64,000 nucleotides of DNA. Origin: Niastella vici. GTDB taxonomy: Bacteria > Bacteroidota > Bacteroidia > Chitinophagales > Chitinophagaceae. This document shows positions 33,815-42,654 of this stretch, one piece after another. The translations under genes were made by a program, and so were the position numbers. The DNA is taken from the NCBI RefSeq assembly GCF_002077945.1, contig NZ_LVYD01000013.1:248001-312000 (forward strand), written 5' to 3'. The stretch's first letter is position 1. Every line of letters begins with the position of its first letter. The notes beneath the pieces were generated by a model that was given only the letters and a program-made list of their open reading frames with translations, ran no database searches and had not been told where the DNA came from.

Positions 33815-36076
33815 ATGATTCACATATTAGGCATACGGCACCATGGTCCCGGTTCGGCACGGAACGTTGCGGCGTTCCTGGAATCAGTGAAGCCGGATAT
33901 TGTACTGGTAGAGGGACCGCCCGAAGCAGACCCGTTATTGCAATGGGTAAATCATTCCGAATTAAAACCACCGGTAGCCATACTGGTGTATCAGCCCGAT
34001 AATCCGCAGCAATCGTCCTTCTATCCGTTTGCAGAATTCTCGCCCGAATGGCAGGCGATCGCTTACGCGCGCAGGAACAATATTCCTGTGCGGTTTATGG
34101 ACCTTCCCATGGGCCATCAGATCGGCGTGTGGAAGGAAATGAAGGAACAACAGGAACCGCCACCTGCTGCTGCTGATCCATCGGTTAATAATAATGCATT
34201 CCGAAACAATGAAGTGGTGGAAGCAGTAGCGTTCAGAAAAGATCCGATCTCGTACCTGGCAGAAGCGGCCGGTTACGAAGATGGGGAGAAGTGGTGGGAA
34301 CATATGTTTGAGCACCGCCAGGATAATGAACAGGTATTTGAAGCAGTAACAGAGGCCATGCAGGTATTGCGCGATACTTATCCAGGAAAAGAAGACCGGA
34401 TAGAACAGTTGCGCGAAGCCTGGATGCGTAAGACCATCAGACAGGCCGAAAAAGAAATGTTTCAAAACATTGCTGTGATCTGCGGCGCCTGGCATGCGCC
34501 CGCCCTGGTTTCAATGCCCAAACAAAAAGAAGACAATGACCTGCTGAAAGGATTGCCCAAAGTAAAAGTTGAATGCACCTGGATACCGTGGACGTTCAGC
34601 CGCCTGAGTTATTTTAGCGGCTATGGCGCCGGTATTGGATCACCCGGCTGGTACGATCATATTTGGCATTTCCCTAAAGATGATGGCACGCGCTGGATGG
34701 CAAAAGTTGCGCAACTGTTCAGAACAAAACAAATGGATACTTCCGTGGCGCATGTAATAGAGGCAGTTCGCCTGGCAGAATCGCTGGCCAGTATGCGCAA
34801 CCTGTACAAGGCCGGACTGGAAGAACTGAATGAAGCCGCCCGTACTGTGTTGTGCAACGGCGAAAACATTTTGATGCAGTTGATCCACGATGAACTCATC
34901 GTCAGCAACCGCATTGGAGAAGTGCCGGTGGAAATTCCCAAACCACCATTGCAGCTGGATATTGAAAAAATACAAAAGAAATTACGCTTACCAGCAACTG
35001 CCGACTGGAAGGATTACACCCTTGACCTGCGCAAGGAAAATGATCTGGAGCGAAGTATTTTCCTTCACCGGTTGCAATTACTCGAAATAGAATGGGGCGA
35101 ACGGCAGGATGTGTCGGGTAAAGGTACCTTTAAAGAATTGTGGCGCCTGCAATGGAACCCCGAGTTGTCGATCAATATCATTGAAAAAGGGAACTGGGGT
35201 AACACGGTGGGCGAAGCTGCTGAGAAATTTGTGATTGACAAAGCCAGTAAAGCAGATTCATTAAGTACGGTCACCAGTTTGCTCGAAAATACCATTCCGG
35301 CCGAATTACACCAGGCGGTGGAAGTGTGCATACAATGCATTAACAATTTGGCCGCCGCCAGTGGCGATGTGATACAGTTAATGGAAGTAGTGCCCGGACT
35401 GGTGCAGGCAACCCGGTATGGCAGCGTGCGCAAGACCGATGCCGACCTGGTGCTGGGTATTGTAAACAGCATGCTTACCCGTATTTGCGTAAGCCTGCCT
35501 GCCGCCTGTATTGCAGTGAGTGATGATGCCGCCCAAAAACTGCTTGGTCTGTTCTTTAAACTGAACGATGCAGTCAACGTTTTACAACAATCCGATATTA
35601 CCCGGCAGTGGCAGCAAACCTTACAGGCAATTACTGCGGCGGGTAATACCACGCCAGTGATCGCCGGTTATGCAACCCGGTTGCTGGCCGATTATAAATT
35701 GCTGGAGGGCGATGCGTTGGTGCGTGTATTTCATTTTGCCATGTCTTCGGCAACAGAACCCGATAAGGCAGCTGCCTGGCTGGAAGGATTTTTGAAAGGC
35801 AGCGGAACTATTTTGTTAATTGATAACGACCTGTGGGGCCTTGTTAACAATTGGGTGGGCACGCTTGATGAAGAAACCTTTACCCGGGTATTGCCCTTGC
35901 TACGCAGGACCTTTGCCGGCTTTTCATCACCCGAAAGAAAAAAGCTGGGCGAGAAAGTTAAAGGCGGCGGTGGCGGTGGCATATCAGTTAAACGGGTTGC
36001 CGAAAGCGGCATACAGGAAGAAAGAGCGAAGCAGGGTATACCAGTCATTCTGCAATTGTTAGGTATTAAAAGTTAA
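33815..36076 (+). CDS. DUF5682-like protein, module 2
   Basis: A 753-residue protein. The first 235 residues hold IRHHGPGSARN (7-17), LVEGPPEAD (31-39), FMDLPMGHQ (94-102) and CGAWHAP (223-229). These histidine and glutamate positions resemble the active-site pattern of the TraB/EreA/ChaN superfamily, a proposed hydrolase fold; that link is inference. The rest is helical. A Gly-rich linker near residue 715 ends the protein. DUF5682 is the usual neighbour of DUF5691 and VWA genes. It has no membrane segment or signal peptide. Confidence 0.82.
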   Translation: MIHILGIRHHGPGSARNVAAFLESVKPDIVLVEGPPEADPLLQWVNHSELKPPVAILVYQPDNPQQSSFYPFAEFSPEWQAIAYARRNNIPVRFMDLPMGHQIGVWKEMKEQQEPPPAAADPSVNNNAFRNNEVVEAVAFRKDPISYLAEAAGYEDGEKWWEHMFEHRQDNEQVFEAVTEAMQVLRDTYPGKEDRIEQLREAWMRKTIRQAEKEMFQNIAVICGAWHAPALVSMPKQKEDNDLLKGLPKVKVECTWIPWTFSRLSYFSGYGAGIGSPGWYDHIWHFPKDDGTRWMAKVAQLFRTKQMDTSVAHVIEAVRLAESLASMRNLYKAGLEELNEAARTVLCNGENILMQLIHDELIVSNRIGEVPVEIPKPPLQLDIEKIQKKLRLPATADWKDYTLDLRKENDLERSIFLHRLQLLEIEWGERQDVSGKGTFKELWRLQWNPELSINIIEKGNWGNTVGEAAEKFVIDKASKADSLSTVTSLLENTIPAELHQAVEVCIQCINNLAAASGDVIQLMEVVPGLVQATRYGSVRKTDADLVLGIVNSMLTRICVSLPAACIAVSDDAAQKLLGLFFKLNDAVNVLQQSDITRQWQQTLQAITAAGNTTPVIAGYATRLLADYKLLEGDALVRVFHFAMSSATEPDKAAAWLEGFLKGSGTILLIDNDLWGLVNNWVGTLDEETFTRVLPLLRRTFAGFSSPERKKLGEKVKGGGGGGISVKRVAESGIQEERAKQGIPVILQLLGIKS

Positions 36077-36079
36077 GCA

Positions 36080-37222
36080 ATGAACAACAACGAACAACAT
36101 ATACGCAAGTGGCGTCTGATATTGGGTGGACAGGAAAACGACGGCACCGGTATGTCGTTAAGTGACCGTGATAAACAAATGGATAATACCCTCGAAGCAT
36201 TGTACGACAGTGACCGCCAGGGTGGGTTAGGGGCTTCTTCTCCCAATGTGGCGCGCTGGCTGGGCGACATCCGTACGTTTTTTCCCTCTTCTGTTGTGCA
36301 GGTGATGCAACAGGATGCATTGAGCCGCCTGAGCCTGACCCAGATGTTGCTTGAAAAGGAAATGCTGGAAAATGTAGAACCCGATGTGCATCTGGTGGCA
36401 ACCTTAATGACGCTGAGCAAGGTGATACCCGACAAAACGAAAGCAACGGCCCGCATGGTGGTGCGCAAAGTGGTTGATGAATTGTTGCGCAAGCTGTCGC
36501 AGCCAACACAACAGGCAATTAACGGCAGTTTGAACAGAAGCGCCAGGAACCGCCGGCCACGGCATAATGAGATCAACTGGCATGCTACCATTCTCAAAAA
36601 CCTGAAACATTATCAGCCCGAATATAAAACGGTTATTCCCGAAACAAGGATCGGTTATGGCCGCAAACGTACTTCCTTAAAAGATGTGGTGCTTTGCCTC
36701 GATCAAAGCGGATCGATGGGTGCATCAGTAGTTTACTCCGGTATTTTTGGATCGGTGATGGCATCTATCCCCGCTATTAAAACAAAGATGGTGGTGTTTG
36801 ATACGGCTGTATCTGACCTTACAGAAGAACTGACCGACCCGGTTGAATTATTATTCGGGGTGCAATTGGGTGGCGGAACAGATATCAACCTGGCGCTCAC
36901 TTATTGTAAACAGATCATCACCAGGCCAAATGATACGGTACTGGTATTGATCACCGACTTATACGAAGGCGGCGATCAGGAGAAGATGCGCAAACGTGCT
37001 GTTGAACTGGTAGCTGCAGGCGTACAGGTAATAGTGCTGCTTGCATTGAACGATGACGGCGCACCGTCTTACGACCATCGGAATGCACAATTTCTCTCGG
37101 CCCTCGGCATACCGGTATTTGCCTGTACGCCCGATAAATTCCCTGATATGATGGCCGCCGCCCTCAGCAAACAGGATATTGCATTGTGGGCAGCCAAAGA
37201 AGACCTGGTGTTGAAAAAGTAG
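36080..37222 (+). CDS. vWA-domain protein, module 2
   Basis: A 380-residue protein 3 bases after DUF5682. A helical N-terminal region (about 1-190) precedes a vWA domain with an intact MIDAS: DQSGSMG (208-214), GGGTD (264-268) and ITDLYEGGD (about 290-298). The vWA in module 1 has lost the first of these. It should bind Mg and a partner through the MIDAS and be activated by the MoxR protein. It is the last strongly supported gene of the module. Confidence 0.92.
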   Translation: MNNNEQHIRKWRLILGGQENDGTGMSLSDRDKQMDNTLEALYDSDRQGGLGASSPNVARWLGDIRTFFPSSVVQVMQQDALSRLSLTQMLLEKEMLENVEPDVHLVATLMTLSKVIPDKTKATARMVVRKVVDELLRKLSQPTQQAINGSLNRSARNRRPRHNEINWHATILKNLKHYQPEYKTVIPETRIGYGRKRTSLKDVVLCLDQSGSMGASVVYSGIFGSVMASIPAIKTKMVVFDTAVSDLTEELTDPVELLFGVQLGGGTDINLALTYCKQIITRPNDTVLVLITDLYEGGDQEKMRKRAVELVAAGVQVIVLLALNDDGAPSYDHRNAQFLSALGIPVFACTPDKFPDMMAAALSKQDIALWAAKEDLVLKK

Positions 37223-37303
37223 TACTGCTAATGTATACAGCTCGAACGCCCGGTTTACACGGTAACAGAAGAAGATCAAGCAAGAAGAATAATACATATT
37301 GAT

Positions 37304-37657
37304 GTGTCAACAGACTCCGGTTCTGTAAAAAGTACCCTCGAAAAATATGGCTGGCGAAGAGGCGGAGCGGGTGATGGGGGTGATATCAGCTCTTTTCATT
37401 ATTTAGACAATGCCAATAAAATAGAAGCGGTGCTTGAGGTGGAAGGGGTATTTGCTTATGGCTTTGATAATGAAGCGAAGCTGGAACAATTGTATTTTGT
37501 TGATACCACCGTTAAAAAGGCATATAAAGCCGGGGTTTCAAATACTGAAATGGATGACCGGCTTATTCAATTAGGAAAGCTGCCGCCGATATTTTATGCT
37601 GAGGTAATAGCGGCTGTTAAGGCTATAAAAGTTCGTACGAAGGGCGAAAGTCAATAA
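37304..37657 (+). CDS. Small protein of unknown function, possible start-region frameshift
   Basis: A 117-residue frame read from GTG at 37304. The body (TLEKYGWRRGGAGDGGD, NKIEAVLEVEGVFAYGFDNEAKLEQLYFVD) looks like a real small alpha/beta protein. The same frame is open back to 37232 and would add protein-like sequence (QLERPVYTVTEEDQARRI) but has no start. An ATG at 37231, 8 bases after the VWA stop, is one base out of frame; removing one T would join it. This suggests a frameshift in the first codons, or a sequencing error, in a gene that was the last of the operon. Confidence 0.6.
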   Translation: MSTDSGSVKSTLEKYGWRRGGAGDGGDISSFHYLDNANKIEAVLEVEGVFAYGFDNEAKLEQLYFVDTTVKKAYKAGVSNTEMDDRLIQLGKLPPIFYAEVIAAVKAIKVRTKGESQ

Positions 37658-37667
37658 AGTAAAACAA

Positions 37668-37695
37668 GTGTGGCGTCCACTGCGGGAGGCCACAC
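37668..37695 (-). terminator. Hairpin terminator for the TPR lipoprotein gene
   Basis: GTGTGGC at 37668-37674 pairs with GCCACAC at 37689-37695. On the minus strand the stem is followed by TTGTTTTACTTTA. It also lies at the end of the plus-strand small gene. Confidence 0.5.
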
Positions 37696-37708
37696 CTGTC
37701 AGGATCAA

Positions 37709-39970
37709 TTACTTTTCCGTAAAACTTTTGAAATATCCACACTCTTTGATAGCCTCTTTATAAAATTGCGTGTTGGAATATTGTTTTAAAGATTTAAAAC
37801 CGTTCCAGGGTAAAAAAGCCTGCCCCTGCAGGTCGCCATATTCATTGCTGCTATTGTTATAAAAAGTTTGATTGTACCATTGATTGCGTTCACATTTTGC
37901 CAGCATGAAATGGCATTTAGCTTTTTGCTCATCTGTTTTGGCGGCAGCAAGCGCCAGGGTATAATACTTTGTAGCCATTTTCATATCCGTTAGCATACCC
38001 CTGAATAAACTGTCAATTGAAAATGGGGAATAATGAAATTCACCCAATATCCTGCCCTCATAAAATGCGCGGGCATTGCCGTAATGTGTGATGTTATAAA
38101 ATGCGTTGGCAACCAGCATGGCATTACTGTATGCTTCCGTACCTGTCTTTATTTTATCTTCCATGTCTTTCATTTTTTTAAGCAATGAAAGTTTGGTGTA
38201 TTTTATTTTTTGAGCAGCTTCATGGTCGCAGTCGTGGCAATCCTGCAGGCGGCCATTAAATGGATTGCCAGGCAATACATGTTCAGCGGCTGGGATGCCT
38301 TCCAGCTTTTTTATGGCTTCTTCCAGTTTATCTTCCATGGCCAGGTTAACAGCCTGGTATTCGAGCAGATCGTAGGTTGTTAAAGCATATAATTTGGCGT
38401 AATACAATTCATAGGGCGTTTTATCAGCTTTATTTAAAAAGCTTTTCATCGCCTCTACGTTGTTATTACTGGCATAAAATTCATTGTAATCGCGGAAACA
38501 TACCGCTTTTATCAACTCCTTTTGCGCTTTGTATCTTTTCGACAAAGTTTCTCTTATCCAGCTAAGTGCAGTGTTGCGTCTGAAATCAGGCGGAAATGTT
38601 CCGTTCGTTATCCATTCAAGATCTGTCAATACCTGTTTTTCGAATTTGCTATCTGCTTTTGGTGTGCCGGCGATGGTGTTTATCAGTTTTAGCAACCTCA
38701 GTTGCGCTTGTGCCAGTTGCTCTTTGGGTAATTTTTTTTCAGCCAGTTTATAGGAGGCGGCAGCCTTTTGGGTATTCCCGGTCAGCATGTCGAGGTAACC
38801 GGCTGCCATATACCACATCCAGGGCTCGCTGGTGTTGCCAGCCTGTGCAATACGGGTACTCAGGGTGTACAGGTCGCTTTTCAGGGTGTCTTTCTTTATT
38901 GAAAATTTACTGTCGCCCATATAGGGCTCCCAGCCACTGAAGCGGACCTCTTCTTTATTGATAGCTCTGGTTAACAACAGGTTCAGTTTCTCACTGCGTG
39001 GGTTCAGGGCGTAGATCTCTTTCATGGCCCTGGTTTCATCAGAGTAAAAAACACCCAGCATTTGCCAAAGGGTTATTTTTTCTTCGTTATTAGCGCAAAG
39101 GGCCAGTGTAGCCTTCCAGTCATTTTCTTCCTGTGGGTGAAAACTGTAATGGGCCACCGTCTTTAATGCATTACACCCATCATATACCTTGCTGTAGTAA
39201 TAGTTGGCTTTGCTGTAATTTTTTAATTTATAATAAGCGCCGGCGGTGTAGGCAATCGTACGATAATACAGTTCGTTTTTGGGGAACGACTGCTGATTGC
39301 GCTCGAAAAAGTCAATGGCTGTTTGCGGCGGTTCATTGTAGAAATAAGAGCGAACCAGCTGAAACCAGTAACGTTGTTTTAAAAAAGGATCTTTTGTTTG
39401 GTTATATTCTTTCCCTAATACTTCATTTACCTGTTTTGTATTTACGGTCAGGGTCTTGCTTTTCTTTGAATCGTAATCCCAGGCGTATTCGAAATTGTTG
39501 GTAGCAAAATCTTCACAGGCTTTGGCGAGTGACAAATAATTAATAAATGCCGTTGTTTGTTTACTGGCATTTTTGAATAAGCGGAATGCTTGCAGGGCAG
39601 CAGGCAATGTTTTTACTTTTCCGGCCAGGAACCGGTTAGCACTGTCGATAGATGAAGCAGAAGCGGTTTTCAACAGGAATTCCACCTCGGTGGCAGGTGC
39701 CTCTTTACCCAGGTATAACGACCAGTCGTCAACATTCGACCCATTAAAACGGGAGTCATGCTGCATGTCGTACCCAATTCCATAATAAAAATTATAGCCC
39801 GAATAAAAGAAAGGCCGGTAGCTGCTGTCAACAAATGCTTCAGGAGCAAAGTTGGAGGTGCCATATTCATCATCCCAGTCGCCACCGGCGCAAGCCAGTA
39901 TAATGCCGGTACCTACGGTGAAGGAACTAATTAAAGTGGTTAAGTACTTTTTTGAAAATATCTTTTTCAT
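37709..39970 (-). CDS. Large TPR-rich lipoprotein
   Basis: A 753-residue protein starting at the ATG at 39970, just inside the end of the gene upstream (44-base overlap). The signal sequence ends GTGIILAC, a lipobox, followed by GGDWDDEYG. The remainder is alpha-helical with several TPR-like repeats (YKLKNYSKANYYYSKV, TGNTQKAAASYKLAEKKL, ALAAAKTDEQKAKCHFMLAKCE). A CHDCDH cluster near residue 600 could bind metal. Function unknown. It is cotranscribed with the upstream lipoprotein gene. Confidence 0.8.
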   Translation of the reverse strand: MKKIFSKKYLTTLISSFTVGTGIILACAGGDWDDEYGTSNFAPEAFVDSSYRPFFYSGYNFYYGIGYDMQHDSRFNGSNVDDWSLYLGKEAPATEVEFLLKTASASSIDSANRFLAGKVKTLPAALQAFRLFKNASKQTTAFINYLSLAKACEDFATNNFEYAWDYDSKKSKTLTVNTKQVNEVLGKEYNQTKDPFLKQRYWFQLVRSYFYNEPPQTAIDFFERNQQSFPKNELYYRTIAYTAGAYYKLKNYSKANYYYSKVYDGCNALKTVAHYSFHPQEENDWKATLALCANNEEKITLWQMLGVFYSDETRAMKEIYALNPRSEKLNLLLTRAINKEEVRFSGWEPYMGDSKFSIKKDTLKSDLYTLSTRIAQAGNTSEPWMWYMAAGYLDMLTGNTQKAAASYKLAEKKLPKEQLAQAQLRLLKLINTIAGTPKADSKFEKQVLTDLEWITNGTFPPDFRRNTALSWIRETLSKRYKAQKELIKAVCFRDYNEFYASNNNVEAMKSFLNKADKTPYELYYAKLYALTTYDLLEYQAVNLAMEDKLEEAIKKLEGIPAAEHVLPGNPFNGRLQDCHDCDHEAAQKIKYTKLSLLKKMKDMEDKIKTGTEAYSNAMLVANAFYNITHYGNARAFYEGRILGEFHYSPFSIDSLFRGMLTDMKMATKYYTLALAAAKTDEQKAKCHFMLAKCERNQWYNQTFYNNSSNEYGDLQGQAFLPWNGFKSLKQYSNTQFYKEAIKECGYFKSFTEK

Positions 39971-40937
39971 ATTGAACGAGGTTAGTGCTGTCGAGGTCAT
40001 AAAATATCAACTTGCCAATGCGATGATTGGTGTTTTGGTTGATCTGGGTTGTTATATCGAGCAGGTCGTCAGCCGATACCTGCTCCAGTTTAATTTCATC
40101 TTTTTCTTTAAAATAATACCCCCCGTTAAAACAGGCATGCTTTGTTATAAAGCGGGTTTTATTAAGGCGGGTGAAATTAGAGTCATTTTCAAACTGCGTG
40201 ATATTGGTTTTGTTCAGCAATTCCACCACTTTGCCGTTCCGGATGGTTTGTCCCCAGGAAAATATGGGCAGGGCAACATCCATAGGCAGGGGATACGTTT
40301 TAATGTAGGTGTTATACCGGCTGGCGACCGATCTTTCGTAAATGGAGTTGGTATTATCACCGCTAATGGCGCCCATGTTATAATACATCAATACGCCGTA
40401 ATCGACCGGTGGAACCCCTGTTTTGTCTTTATATTTTATTTGGTGTAAGCGAATGGTGGAAGAGATCGTTTGAGACGTAATAGCCCGGTATTGCTGAATG
40501 AATTGAAAGAATTTATCGCGGGTACGTTCGGTCCAGTCGCAATCGAATTGAATTTCTGTTGTGGCAATATGCTGCGATTGGTTTATTTGAGCAACCAGGG
40601 CGAACACATGTTGGGCTAAAGTGGGAATGTCGGCCGGCTGCAATCGTTCGAATGTTCTGTTCCTGATAAAAACAACGGGAATAATGCGGTACCCCTGCAT
40701 CGCAGTATCCAAATGAACAGGAGATACCGGTGAAGGCTGGTTGTCTTCCGGTTTAAGATCAACATCAAAGTATCGTACGTACAGCGATTTAACCCCATTA
40801 TTTTTCAGTACGCTTCTTTCATAATCGTTCAGTGTGAACTGCGTTTTCCAGTAATAGAAAGAAAGTGGTTTTGGCTGATGCCGGCATGCAGCCACCAACG
40901 TTGTTAACAGCAATAATGACCAACGAACTATTTTCAT
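39927..40937 (-). CDS. DUF3142-like lipoprotein
   Basis: A 336-residue lipoprotein; the signal ends TTLVAAC. The mature region begins SFYYWKTQFTLNDYERSVLKNNGVKSLYVRYFDVD and has IQFDCDWTERTRDKFFQFI. These look like the beta/alpha strand ends of a TIM-barrel-like glycoside-hydrolase fold found in DUF3142 proteins; the catalytic residues are not clear. It overlaps the TPR lipoprotein gene, so the two products probably work together at the cell surface or in the periplasm. Substrate unknown. Confidence 0.72.
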   Translation of the reverse strand: MKIVRWSLLLLTTLVAACRHQPKPLSFYYWKTQFTLNDYERSVLKNNGVKSLYVRYFDVDLKPEDNQPSPVSPVHLDTAMQGYRIIPVVFIRNRTFERLQPADIPTLAQHVFALVAQINQSQHIATTEIQFDCDWTERTRDKFFQFIQQYRAITSQTISSTIRLHQIKYKDKTGVPPVDYGVLMYYNMGAISGDNTNSIYERSVASRYNTYIKTYPLPMDVALPIFSWGQTIRNGKVVELLNKTNITQFENDSNFTRLNKTRFITKHACFNGGYYFKEKDEIKLEQVSADDLLDITTQINQNTNHRIGKLIFYDLDSTNLVQYEKDIFKKVLNHFN

Positions 40938-40985
40938 CGCCTGCAGAAAATTAAGGATTGCTGCATCGAAGATAAGGAAGAGCTA

Positions 40986-42578
40986 TTAAGCTTTTACGCC
41001 AATTAAAAACATGGTGGTGACTGGGTAATCCAGAAATGCTAGCCGGCCATCTTTCATAAGATACAATTCAGCTTTTCCTTTCCAGCGGTTATTAACGATC
41101 CAGTCGTTGGTAAATGCTTTGGAAGAAGGATGAATGGTAAAACCAGCCTGCTGTAAATGAGCTTTCCATTCTGAAAAATCCCAGTAGCAGAAAGTTTCAT
41201 GCATTTCACTTTGCCAGTTGTCGGTATAATCTTTCCGGCTTAAGAATTCCATCGCATCCCGTAAAGAGGCAATTATATAGTTTACCTGGTTAATGGTTAT
41301 TGTTGAATAATTCAGTACATAGCCTTCCTGTTTCCTGAAATCACGGGCGAAACGCAGAAAGCGCGCATAGGTCGATAAGCCGGCGAGGTAATGAGAAAAG
41401 GCTTCTTTATCCTCAATCATTTTGTAGGGATCTTCATTATCACCATCTGCATCATTGAGCCATAGATAAATGGTTTGTTCTTTATTATCGGGGCCTACTA
41501 CATCGCGGTTCACCCAAACGCCACCAGGCGCCAGCTCTTCGTAGCGGTTTTGAATAAATTGTAACAGATCGGCACGGCTACCATACGATTCAATTTCATG
41601 CGTAAGGGAAGAAGTATGGATCGTGTTCATGGAGTTTGGTTCAAACACAAGGCCGGTCACTGCATTTTTTTGCGAGAAGAATACAAACGGGTTCACAAAT
41701 TCTCCGTTTTCTTTTCGTTGCTGGCATAATACATACAGATAGCGGGAAACTTCGATGCCATAAAAATCTGATTCGCGCAGGCGTTCGTCCTTACAGGCCA
41801 GTTTGATCCAGGAGCCAACTGCACAGCCGATATCGCCAATACGGCCGGGTTGAATAAAGGGGGCGGTATCATGGTATTTCATTTCGGCAATTTCATCCAT
41901 TTGCCGAACGTAAACATTATAGTCGCGGGTTTCGGTAAGGTCGCCGTCGCTGCTGATCATAGCATCCCTGAACAGCATTTGCACTTTTTCGCCCCGTTTA
42001 TATTTCTGCCAAACGTTAAAAGAAGCCGGGTGCATATGTTGGTGAACAAAGGCATCTGTTTGCCATTGGTCGCTTTTGGCAATTTGCTCTACAATATCCC
42101 AGGGCATGGCAGTATGATGTTGCCAGGTAGAAATAGTCTGCAGTTCGGCCGGAAGAATGGTAAAACCAAGCTGGTGATACATATTCAATACCGGTGTAGA
42201 ACAGATCACTAAAGTATTTGATGGGGTACAATGGAACTGCCCTTCACTGTCGTGCCTGATCCGTTTGAGGGTATATTCGGCGAAATCAGGTACCTGTGCA
42301 ACGTCGTCGATGCCATACATATAGGTTGGAACCGGAAGCGCATTGCCGAAGGCTTCAATGGCGATAGCACGCAGGTAGAAAGGCAATGGATTACGCCGGG
42401 TATTGGAATGGTTGGCCGAGGTAACGGCAAACAATACCGCTTCAATTTTTTGGTTATTTTCAATGGGGTTACCAAATACATCCTTTTCGTTTTTCGCCCC
42501 TTCCTGAATAAGGCGTTGAATATACTGGAACTGGAATTGGGTGAGCAACTGATGGCGGCCGGGAATCAACAGGTACAT
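40986..42578 (-). CDS. Degenerate NMNAT-like domain fused to a SAM methyltransferase
   Basis: A 530-residue protein starting at MYLLIPGRHQ (42576-42578). Upstream ATGs at 42716 and 42656 would overlap the divergent NrtR gene. Residues 1-105 parallel archaeal NMN adenylyltransferases: PGRHQLLTQFQ in place of GRFQPFHNGH, and TSANHSNTRRNP in place of GSAQYSHTLKNP. The HxGH catalytic motif is lost (TQFQ), so it should not adenylylate NMN but could bind a nucleotide. A Rossmann methyltransferase domain follows, with motif I IGDIGCAVGSW near 248-258. It sits opposite the NAD operon, so a role in NAD or ADP-ribose linked modification is inferred. The methyl acceptor is unknown. Confidence 0.8.
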   Translation of the reverse strand: MYLLIPGRHQLLTQFQFQYIQRLIQEGAKNEKDVFGNPIENNQKIEAVLFAVTSANHSNTRRNPLPFYLRAIAIEAFGNALPVPTYMYGIDDVAQVPDFAEYTLKRIRHDSEGQFHCTPSNTLVICSTPVLNMYHQLGFTILPAELQTISTWQHHTAMPWDIVEQIAKSDQWQTDAFVHQHMHPASFNVWQKYKRGEKVQMLFRDAMISSDGDLTETRDYNVYVRQMDEIAEMKYHDTAPFIQPGRIGDIGCAVGSWIKLACKDERLRESDFYGIEVSRYLYVLCQQRKENGEFVNPFVFFSQKNAVTGLVFEPNSMNTIHTSSLTHEIESYGSRADLLQFIQNRYEELAPGGVWVNRDVVGPDNKEQTIYLWLNDADGDNEDPYKMIEDKEAFSHYLAGLSTYARFLRFARDFRKQEGYVLNYSTITINQVNYIIASLRDAMEFLSRKDYTDNWQSEMHETFCYWDFSEWKAHLQQAGFTIHPSSKAFTNDWIVNNRWKGKAELYLMKDGRLAFLDYPVTTMFLIGVKA

Positions 42579-42585
42579 GGAACAG

Positions 42586-42593
42586 ATTTGCGT
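42586..42593 (+). promoter_or_regulatory. Possible NrtR half-site in the divergent spacer
   Basis: ATTTGCGT matches one arm of the operators at 43671 and 43721 (8 of 9 bases). The opposite arm is missing, so binding is only possible, not likely. Confidence 0.25.
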
Positions 42594-42654
42594 TAAAGAT
42601 ACAGTTTGGCCAGTATAGGTTGGTACTACAGCCGAAAGTTTTATATTGCACTCC

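Noticed and set aside
42586-42593. Second NrtR operator at the nrtR promoter
   Set aside because: Only one arm (ATTTGCGT) is present; the opposite arm does not match, so autoregulation is not supported.
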